DNA of 64,000 bases, from NCBI GenBank assembly GCA_050084515.1, contig CM114272.1, forward strand, positions 39,742,001 to 39,806,000. Reading direction: 5' to 3'. A model generated the notes under the pieces. It saw only the letters and a program-made list of their open reading frames with translations. It searched no databases and was not told the DNA's origin. Below are positions 56,170-64,000 of this stretch, in pieces (positions within the stretch are counted from its first letter, which is position 1; every line of letters begins with the position of its first letter). Made by a program: the position numbers and the translations under genes. This stretch comes from Blasia pusilla. Taxonomy: Eukaryota; Marchantiophyta; Marchantiopsida; Blasiales.

Positions 56170-57554
56170 ATGCCTCCTAATTCATCAGCGAAGACAGACC
56201 CAAAAGAGGAAGGGGATTGGTCCGACCACAACAGCTCGGACAGAGAGAGAAGGATAACAATACCACAAGGGACTTGCCTTCCCCTTCAGGTGTCGGAAGT
56301 CCTCTTAGTAGCAAAGACAACGAAGCACCGATGGCACAACCACGCAAGTCACTTCTTAGGTATCCCACCTTTGATAGAAGCAAGCGGGATGATGCGGATG
56401 ACTTTATTCTGGAGTTTACCCATGTAGCAAAAGCGAATGGAGGAGGATCTTCTTATAGTCTTTCCTGGACTCTTAAAGAAGTGTGCCAGTCAATGGTATG
56501 AGGGAATAGAAGTGGAGCACCTGGAGACTTGGAAATCCCTGCTTAAGGCATTCCTTCATGATTTTCGGGACCTAGAATTTGATGACCGCCTACTTACAAA
56601 GCTTTGTGATCTCAAGAGGAGGAAGAGAGAGACTTTGAGTGAGTACACTCAAAGATTTTGCAGCTTGGTCGGCAAGCTGGAGCACACCAGTGTGTCACAG
56701 CTGGTAGATTGGTATGTGTGTGGTCTATCCAAGGAGATGGATTGCTACTGTCGCAGAGGGCAAAGAGACTCCTTAGCAGCTGTCATCGCCTCTGAAAAAG
56801 CCTACCCAACCTTGGAAAAGTCCAGGAGGACACCGAAGAAGAGAAATCAAAGGAAGCAGACAAGCTCTTCATCAGAAGAGTCTTCGTCTTTGTCCAAATC
56901 TTTGGATACCTCATCAGACAGTACTAGCAAAGACTCAGAGTCTGAGGAAGACTCCAAGGGCAAACGCAAGAAGAGAGTGAGACGCCCAAAGTGATCTTTG
57001 TCCTCAAGGAAAGGGCGTAAGGACAAGAGCGTGAAGACGGAGAGCCACAAGTCTGTGAGTCCTGCCCGCAAGACCAAGAAGGATGGGGAGAAGTCCGCCA
57101 TCAGTGAATTGACGAAGCAAATGGCCAAACAGAAGGTTCACCTAGCGGTCCAGAAGGATCCTAGAAGAAGGCCGGGACGTATGCAGCCTAACATATGGTG
57201 TAGTTCTTGTGGGACTCAAGGGCATACAGTGCCAGAGTGCCCGCTTCAACAAGATTTAAGTTGGGTACAAGAAGACCTATCTATGGAGGAGGGATGGTAT
57301 CAAGCAAATCAGTGGGAGGGATGCTATGCAGTCCAGGAAATTCCAAGGACTAGTACTCCTTGAAGCTGGATTCCCCAATATGTACCATTCGAACATGGAG
57401 AGTTGAGGCCCCTAAGACAGATTGTGGGACCAGCCGCGCTCACCCCACCTATCAAAGGAAATTGTTGCTATAATTGCGGGGCAGCCGATCACTGGGCGAA
57501 TAATTGTCCACACCCAAAGGGACTAGTTGGGCTGAACCCCATGTGTGGCAATTG
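56170..57554 (+). pseudogene. Gag of the third gypsy family
   Basis: Gag reads in one main frame with one frameshift near 56437 and stops at 56992 and 57361. The retrotransposon gag core has LLKKCASQWYEGIEVEHLET, KAFLHDFRDLEFDDRL and LSEYTQRFCSLVGKLEH. A Ser/Glu/Lys-rich linker follows (56830-57000). Two zinc knuckles are CSSCGTQGHTVPEC and CYNCGAADHWANNC, and a third (MCGNCGK) is cut by the copia LTR at 57555. No pol of this element is visible within the window. Confidence 0.8.
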
Positions 57555-57862
57555 TGGAAAACTGCTAAACAAGCATAACTGGTGGAAAACGGCTCTCACA
57601 CACACACCACCACCATGGAGAACGAAATTTGCAATGAGAGAATGAGTGGAGGCTAGTCCTCTTCTCAATTATATAGGATATGTACAAGCAATCCTAACCC
57701 TATCCTTAACCATAGTCTCGAGTTAGCATAATTATGATTAACTAACCCTAGTTAAGATAATCGTGCTTAACTGACTAACCAAGATTAAGATTCCCTACTT
57801 CGTGTGAGTACCAAATGTAGCAGTTCAGGTGTCTTATGAGCTTGAGTGTAACTCAATATTCA
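57555..57862 (-). repeat. 3' LTR of copia 2
   Basis: On the minus strand the LTR starts TGAATATTGAGTTACAC directly after the polypurine tract CTTGAGGGGGAGTAT (57863-57878) and ends at about TTTTCCA. Length about 308 bp. The right border in the gag gene is set by where the knuckle codons stop. Confidence 0.75.
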
Positions 57863-58590
57863 ATACTCCCCCTCAAGCTCATATCAATATCTCTAACGTC
57901 TAAATCCTTTCTAAACATCTCAAACTTATCTCTAGACAATGTCTTTGTAAAGATGTCATCAATTTACTGATCTGTACCTATATACACAAGATCAATTTCT
58001 CCTACAAGCACTTTCTCTCTGATAAAATGATAGTGCATCTCAACATGCTTTGTACGAGCATGAAACACAGGGTTATTAGAAAGCTTGATGCTACTAATAT
58101 TGTCTGCATATATTACACTAGGTCCTAAGTTACTAATACCAATCTCAACAAGTAATTGATGAAGCCACACCGCCTTACATGCTGCATTGGTTGCTCCTCT
58201 GTACTCAGCCTCTATTGAAGATAAAGCAATTGTAGGTTGCTTATGTGAAGCCCAACTAATAGCTGCGCTTCCCAAAGTAAATGAATAACCAGATGTGGAG
58301 TGTCGATCAGACACGCTTCCTGCCCAATCAGCATCTGTGAATCCTTGTAATTGAAAACTTGGAGAAGGTTCAAATTGAAGCCCGAATTGAATAGAGAATT
58401 TCACAAATTGCATAATCCTCCTCACAGCATCAATGTGAGGTTTTCGAGGTGCTTGCATAAACAGGCTCACTAGGCCAACAGCATAGCTCAAATCTGGTCT
58501 GGTTATAGTTAGATAGATCAAACTTCCAACCATGCGCCTGTATATATTAGAATCTGTAAGCAGCTCTCCTTTATCCACTCTTAGCTTCAC
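57863..58590 (-). pseudogene. Copia 2 RNase H and pol C-terminus
   Basis: The minus-strand open stretch 57964-58590 has LIYLTITRPDLSYAVGLVS, FTDADWAGSVSDRHSTSGY, TIALSSIEAEYRGATNA and the C-terminal VEMHYHFIREKV. A stop after TDQ at 57968 interrupts the normal ending, which continues as IDDIFTKTLSRDKF. All typical copia RNase H boxes are intact. Confidence 0.9.
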
Positions 58591-58593
58591 GAT

Positions 58594-59358
58594 CTAGTCC
58601 AACGGTGTAGAGATTGGCTTACAAGCCGTCATACCATATTTTGAAAGCATATGAAGAGCATATTGTCGTTGTAGTAACCACATGCTCTCTCCAACCTTGA
58701 TAAACTCAATACCAAGGAAGTACTTGAGTTCTCTCAAGTCCTTCATATCAAATTTTGCTTGTAACTTAAGCTTAACTTGTTGTACCATTTCTTCAATACT
58801 CCTAGTAATCAAAAGATTGTCAACATACAACACAATGAGAACTGTATGATCTTGTCCTCTAAAGACATATAACTAGGAGTCAGAATCACATACCCTAAAA
58901 CCCAACTCTTGTAGGACGTATGTAATCTTTCGATACCAAGCTCTTGGAGCTTGTTTGAGCCCGTGTAGAGCTTTCTTCAACCTGCATACGCGAAATGGAA
59001 ACTTTGGATGCTCTTATCCAGGTAGTTGAGTCATATATACCTCCTCGTATAGATCTCCATTCAAGAAGGCATTCTTGACGTCCATGTGAAGTAATCTCCA
59101 CTTTTTATTTACTGCAACTGCAACCACTGTTCTCGTAATCGCCATCTTTGCAAGAGGGCTAGATGTTTCTTCATAATCGATACCATATTGTTGTGCATAG
59201 CCCTTAGCCATCAATCTCGCTTTGTATCTGTTAATTGTACCATCTTGATTGCGCTTGATTTTGTAAACCCATTTGCAACCAATAGTTTCTTTATCGGAAG
59301 GTATATCAACCAGCTCCCATGTTTGTTGATGTCTTAATGCAGCAAGCTCTTCCTCCAT
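58594..59358 (-). pseudogene. Copia 2 reverse transcriptase
   Basis: RT begins with WELVDIPSDKETIGCKWVYK and continues with RYKARLMAKGYAQQYGIDYE and LLHMDVKNAFLNGDLYEEVY. After stops and shifts near 58890-59013, it resumes at LYVDNLLITRS, where the catalytic YVDD has become YVDN, and LRELKYFLGIEF. The loss of the second Asp of the active site would abolish polymerase function. Confidence 0.88.
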
Positions 59359-59706
59359 AGCTTCAATCCATTCGGCTTTACTCGCAACTTCTTCAAAATA
59401 ACTCAGCTCCTACTCTTGAAGGGTAGTCACCATATATGCATGTTGTGTTGTTCATTTATGAATATATGAACTCGATGTGTAACTCTACTTGATCTACAAA
59501 GTTGTTGTTCAAAGGTAAATGCCTCTAACACCTGACTCGAGCTCTGACTAGAGTTAACAGACTGAATATGTACTCTTTCCGTCCATGGACTCACACATTT
59601 AATGGATGAATCTAGGACCTCTCCTAATCCTGCACTAGTACTTGGGGAAGTTGAAGACAATGTCTGTTGGTTTATAGTCATATTCTCCCCCTCAACAGAC
59701 AAGTTT
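59359..59706 (-). pseudogene. Copia 2 integrase-RT linker, truncated
   Basis: Ser/Thr-rich sequence (SSTSPSTSAGLGEVLDSS) typical of the low-conservation region between integrase and RT in copia elements. It ends abruptly at the gypsy B LTR at 59707. Confidence 0.6.
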
Positions 59707-60720
59707 TGTCGCGACCCTCATAACCAAACAACACCAAATACGCGCCAAGCGAAACATCAGAACTCAAAGGAACTCACGCCGCGAGGTTTGCGCTTTGGAG
59801 AGGCATTTGGAAGAGTCTCTTGGAAAAGTCTAAGAGACGAAACGTGGAACAGAGGTGTGCGTTTCATGCGTTAGTGGTCGCGACCAGGAAACCTAGACCA
59901 AACGCGAGCCGAGACTTGAGATGAGTTGAGTCTTGGAGGTTGGTTGCCAAAGAGGTGAGAACCAGTTTGGAACATGACTAGCGTTTGGGAGAATCTGACT
60001 GTGTTTAGGACCATAACGTTGAGCTCCGAGATGCGTTCGGGACAACTAAGGGCGCGTTGGAAAGATGATCTTGAGACGCTTCCAACGCATCAAAGATCTC
60101 AGCAAACGCATAAGTACAGGCTGAGATATTGGCCGAAAACAATTCAGAGAGCAATCGGGTTGAGGGCCAGTGGGGGCCCAGGTGTCTTTCCTAAATGTAG
60201 GGGCCCCGGAGATCCCCAGAAGTACTAGTAAGGGGAGTACCTTCTCTGAGATGTCTCGGGAAATGAAACCCCACTTTGGGCGCCAAACGGCGTTTGAGGC
60301 ACGGATGAAACGGGAGTTTGCGCGAAACCCAAACCCAAACCTGATCCAAGGAGTGGACTTTACGCCACACTTGGATTCCAACCGAGATTCACGTGCGAGT
60401 CTTGGTGAGGAACTCATTGGATGTTCATCGGACAGTTGGAACCGCTAGGCGCGAAATGCCGTTTCAGGTTCCTGAACCGACCAGAAAGTCTGTCCCAAGT
60501 CTTTCGAGACTTGCCCGTGTTGGAAACCGCGAAACTAGGAAGGTTGAGCTTGAAGAGAGAGTCCGAGACGAGAACTCGGAAAGTAATCCCGCTGATTGAT
60601 CCAAGACCCGACTAACCGAAGTGCGTGTTTGGATGCAGATCAGCGTTGAGAGCGTGACCTACTGAACGCACGCTTCCGCAACAAACAAGATTAACGTTCA
60701 AGGAGAGTAGGCGCACGACA
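59707..60720 (+). repeat. 5' LTR of gypsy B (1014 bp)
   Basis: It starts TGTCGCGACCCTC and ends GCGCACGACA, giving inverted ends TGTCG/CGACA, and is followed after two bases by the primer site. The five bases before it are AGTTT; the matching duplicate would lie beyond the window. It probably contains the element's promoter, but no clear TATA box is seen. Confidence 0.88.
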
Positions 60721-60722
60721 CG

Positions 60723-60734
60723 TGGTATCAGAGC
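60723..60734 (+). promoter_or_regulatory. Primer-binding site for initiator Met tRNA
   Basis: TGGTATCAGAGC is complementary to the 3' end of plant initiator methionine tRNA. It starts two bases after the LTR end, the standard position. Confidence 0.92.
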
Positions 60735-61900
60735 AATTCCTTGATGAGCGTGAACTTGGGGTCGTTGAAGATCTGGACGTTTGGAGAGAACTCAAGGTAG
60801 CCGGAAGACCGCGACGCCGAGGAGGAACGCAAGAGGCGAGGAGGAGATCTGAGAAAAGGCGGCGACTCGCAAATGGCGACCAAGGGCGAAGAACCGAGGA
60901 AACCGCGAGTCAAAGCAAAGAAGCCAAGAGACGAATCAATGACGGACCGAGAGCCGGAGGTGGAATTTGCGACTCGAAGTGCGAGTCCCGGACATGAGGA
61001 TGTTCCAACCGAAAATCTTTCCGCGGGACCTTTGGGTCCAAGCTTAAACGATCCGGCCTTTTATACCCAAATGATGGGATTGATGAAGGTGATGGCGGAC
61101 CGGATGGTGAAACAGAGCAAGGTGATCTCGGAATTCAAGTCAAAGGAGCCTCTAGTTCGGCAAGAAGCTTTGTAAGACTAATTTGCCAACGCCATTCACA
61201 GGAATGGGCGTTCTCGGAAAGTGAGCGAGTTTCTAACGGAACTCGAACTCTATTTCAAGCGCAAAGGCAGATGAACAAGACAAGGTGATCAGAGCGGTCA
61301 CGTTTCGAAGGATCACGCTCTCCATTGGTGGACGGCTCACCGGAAAGAACATTTAGGTCGTGGGAAAACGTTGAGTTGGGAAGATTTCAAGGAGTTGATT
61401 GGGAACCGATTCACCCGGAATATCGTGAGTACCGCGGTGGCATGGAGGTGGTGAGGTTGCGCCGAGTGGATCACTTGGCGCTTATGTGCGAGAGTTTAGT
61501 GCGCTCATGAGTGCACTTTCCACGGATGAACATACAAAAAAGGTGATCTTCCTAAGTGGACTCAAACCGAGTGCCGAGAAGGCTCTCTTTCGTATGCCTC
61601 ACATCCCGCAGAGGCGTCGCGGACCTCTTGAGACTAGCCGAGCGGATTGGGGACGATGAAGTCCAACACCCGAAACCCTTTGAGACAAAAAGTTTTTCTA
61701 AGTTACAGAAGAATAAAGGGACATCCAAGAGGGTTTGGAATGGGGGTGAGCGCGACCACGGAGGGTCTCTCGCCCCAGCGGCAAAACGAGTGGAACTCAA
61801 CGCGGCCGAAGGGCCGCCGTTCTGAAGTCAACGAATGCCAAAGTGATTTGTTATAATTGTGGCGAACCGGGCATATGGCTAAGGAATGTGTGAGGCCCAA
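60735..61900 (+). pseudogene. Gypsy B gag
   Basis: The probable start is the ATG at 60873 (MATKGEEPRKPRVKAKKPRD), after an untranslated leader. The N-terminal 100 codons are open to 61175, then several stops and shifts interrupt the capsid. The zinc knuckle near 61850 reads CYNCGEPG and, after a one-base deletion, HMAKEC. This frameshift separates gag from protease. Confidence 0.75.
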
Positions 61901-62330
61901 GGTTAGTAAACCGAGTATGATTGCGTTTGCCGCTAAGCATTTATCGGAGGGAGATCTAGATACATCTCTACAAGTCACCAAGAGGACGCCCAATTTGGTT
62001 TACCTAGGATCCAAGATCGCTAATCGCGATGTGATGTTGCTCGTTGATACAGGTGCTTCGCACTCATTCTTGAGTCCGAGAATCGTAAAAACGTTGGGAT
62101 TGCCAACCACCAAAGCGGATGAACCCATTAGGGTAGGATTCGCGGGAGGAAAATCCCACCAGACATCAGATCTGGTTTTAGGGCTAGTTGTGAGATGCGG
62201 AGTATTTGAGTTGAAGGAGAATTTTACAGTTTTGCGAGATGGACGGTATCGACGGAGTTTGGGGAACACGTTCTTGGATGCGTATGAGGTGGAACGAGGC
62301 GAGACCTTTGAGGTTAAGCGTCTTGGTTAA
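61901..62330 (+). pseudogene. Gypsy B aspartic protease
   Basis: The frame 61857-62330 is open for 157 codons and contains the active site MLLVDTGASHSFLSPRIVKT (DTGA intact) near 62035 and the flap region VGFAGGKSHQTSDLVLGL. It ends at a stop just before the RT frame. Confidence 0.88.
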
Positions 62331-63314
62331 CGACAAGAAACGGACGGACGTCGATTGGTTCGTGAGGTGCCTAGAAAGACGGAGTTGGTGAACGCCATCA
62401 CGAGGACGAGTTTGGCCGAGTTAGAGGAAGGATTCCTTTGCTTGATGAGACGAGTAGAGGATGATGCAAGCGCAAGATGCAGAGATCAGAACTCAGCTTC
62501 AAGGGAGATCCCTAAAACACTCAAGAGAGTTGTGAAAGAATTCGAAGATGTGTTGACTAAGGAGCTTCCGACTGAGTTGCCACCACATAGGGCGGTTGAT
62601 CATAAGATTGAGGTGATACCAGGATCTCAACCACCTTCAAAGGCACCATATAGGTTGAATCAAGAGGAACTTGCTGAGTTGAAGAAACAGTTGGGTGAAC
62701 TCCTAGAGAGGGGTTACATCCGAACGAGCAAGTCACCTTATGGGGCGCCCGTCCTCTTTGTCAAGAAGAAGGATGGGAAGTTGAGACTCTGTGTTGATTA
62801 TCGGGCGCTGAATAAAGTGACGGTAAGGAATAACTATCCTCTACCGAGGATGGATGACCTCTTTGATTGATTGTCGGGTGCCAAGTATTTCAGCCGGATT
62901 GACCTGAAATCAGGATATTATCAGATTCGGATTGCCGAAGCGGATGTAGAGAAGACTGCCTGTAGGACGAGATACGGTTCGTTCGAGTTTGTAGTAATGC
63001 CTTTCGGTCTTTGTAATGCGCCTCCGACGTTTACCACTTTGATGAACTCCATCTTTCACAAGGAGACGGATGAGTTTGTGATCATCTATATAGATGACAT
63101 ACTCATCTATTCGAAAACACTAGAGGAGCACGCTCGACATTTGAAGACGGTGTTTGAGAAACTTAGGGCGAACAAGCTGTATGCGAATGCGGATAAGAGT
63201 GAGTTCGGTTTGACGAAGATCAAGTTCTTGGGACATGTGGTCAGTGCGGATGGAGTGAGTCCAGACATGGAAAAGGTGAGCGCGATTGCGAATGGGAACC
63301 GCCTTCCACGGTGA
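62331..63314 (+). pseudogene. Gypsy B reverse transcriptase
   Basis: RT starts with [20 protein letters not shown] and has [20 protein letters not shown], a single stop (62868), YFSRIDLKSGYYQIR, VMPFGLCNAPPTFTTLMN and the intact active site IIYIDDILIYSKT. It then runs to LGHVVSADGVSPDMEKV. Except for the stop the domain is complete. Confidence 0.92.
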
Positions 63315-64000
63315 AGGGGATGAGAAGGTTCATCGAATTTGTCGATTTTACGGATATACGTGAAGAATTTTTCGGGCATAGTGAAACCTCTCACGGATTG
63401 GACCGCAAAGTTTTCCAATACTACATGGACCGAGGAAGTGGATACAGCGTTCAATCGAGTCAAAGAGATCCTCTCAGAACCGATTCAAAGCGCCGGAGTT
63501 TGAACAACCGTTCGAGGTGCACACGGATGCTAGTGATTTCGCGATTGTAGGAATGTTGGTGCAAAAAGGAGACCAGAGCATACGAAAGCAAGAAGCTGAC
63601 CGACACCGAAAGGAGATGGCCTACTCATGAGAAAGAGTTTTTGCGGTGGTTCATTGCTTGAGGAAGTGGCGTCACTATTTGGGACTTCACAGACTCGAGT
63701 ATTCACCGATAACATATCGCTCAAGTATTTTGAGACCAGGATCGCGTGGCGCCAAAACAACCGGTGGCATGATACCTTGGCGTTGATGAATGTGGAGCTA
63801 ATCCACAAGCCGGGAAAGACAATGTCATTCCGGATCGTTAAGTCGCGGGATGAACACATGCCATCGACGACACAAGTGTTGAGAGCAATGTTCCCTAATG
63901 AAACAGACCTGGAAAGAAGGATTCGTGAAGGATACATGAAGGATGAGCAAGCGAGGGAGTACCTTGGGAAGTTAAAGCGGGGCGAGAAGGTGGCCAATCT
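63315..64000 (+). pseudogene. Gypsy B RNase H, partial
   Basis: Frames alternate: FSGIVKPLTDWTAKFSNTTW, then FNRVKEILSEP, then VFTDNISLKYFETRIAWRQN and MNVELIHKPGKTM. The last 100 codons (ETDLERRIREGYMKDEQARE) lead toward the integrase, outside the window. Confidence 0.75.

Larger units (their letters stand above)
57555..59706 (-). mobile_element. Ty1/copia element 2, cut by gypsy B
   Basis: On the minus strand the element runs from 59706 to its 3' LTR (57862-57555), with integrase-RT linker, RT, RNase H and polypurine tract in order. It interrupts a gag zinc knuckle at 57555. Its 5' half and 5' LTR are displaced beyond the window by the gypsy B insertion at 59707. Only a few stops occur, so it is younger than copia 1. 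Confidence 0.85.
59707..64000 (+). mobile_element. Chromovirus-like Ty3/gypsy element B, 5' portion
   Basis: 5' LTR, tRNA-Met primer site, gag, protease, RT and part of RNase H in order. It runs off the window end, so the integrase and any chromodomain are not visible. It inserted into copia 2. An older LTR of this family lies at 123-890. Stops and frameshifts are moderate. Confidence 0.88.

Noticed and set aside
1-64000. CRISPR arrays, bacterial operons or phage genes
   Set aside because: Regularly spaced repeats with unique spacers and prokaryotic gene packing are absent; introns and retroelements show a plant nuclear genome.

Overview
The window is nuclear DNA of a land plant or close relative. 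The evidence is GT-AG introns, a plant class IV chitinase, plant-type TIM17 and GDP-mannose dehydratase, and dense LTR-retrotransposon content. Species cannot be fixed from sequence alone. The unusual gypsy elements and the large share of decayed repeats suggest a large-genome, possibly non-seed, plant; that is inference.

Only three host genes are well supported. They are a two-hevein-domain class IV chitinase (+, 12298-14245, three exons), GDP-mannose 4,6-dehydratase (+, 18783-19841, with a probable 5'UTR intron) and the mitochondrial import subunit TIM17 (-, 39701-40408). They sit in unrelated pathways (cell-wall defence, GDP-fucose synthesis, protein import) and show no operon-like relation. 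A frameshifted remnant of an unrecognised protein lies at 32090-32770 (-).

Layout: 1-11460 is a pile of retroelements (gypsy LTR, decayed gypsy on -, copia on + interrupted by a hAT-like element). 11461-24653 holds the chitinase and GMD genes with non-coding spacers and a Helitron-like element. 24654-39700 is mostly non-coding and rich in tandem and degenerate repeats, MITEs and Helitron-like pieces. 39701-41671 is TIM17 and its upstream region. 42060-51255 holds two head-to-head gypsy copies. 51257-64000 is a nested stack: a gypsy 5' LTR plus gag is interrupted by an inverted LTR (itself hit by a solo LTR) and by a copia element (itself hit by a chromovirus-like gypsy running off the window end).

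The notable system is a Ty3/gypsy family whose pol region encodes, in order, protease, a C5-cytosine DNA methyltransferase (DNMT), reverse transcriptase, RNase H, integrase and a C-terminal PHD zinc finger. The most complete copy is 42722-51255 (+). A second copy at 1360-6480 (-) keeps part of the DNMT and the PHD finger, and a third fragment at 42060-42718 (-) keeps the PHD finger. All copies carry stops and frameshifts. DNMT capture by retrotransposons is known from dinoflagellates and charophyte algae; here it is combined with a chromatin-reader-type finger.
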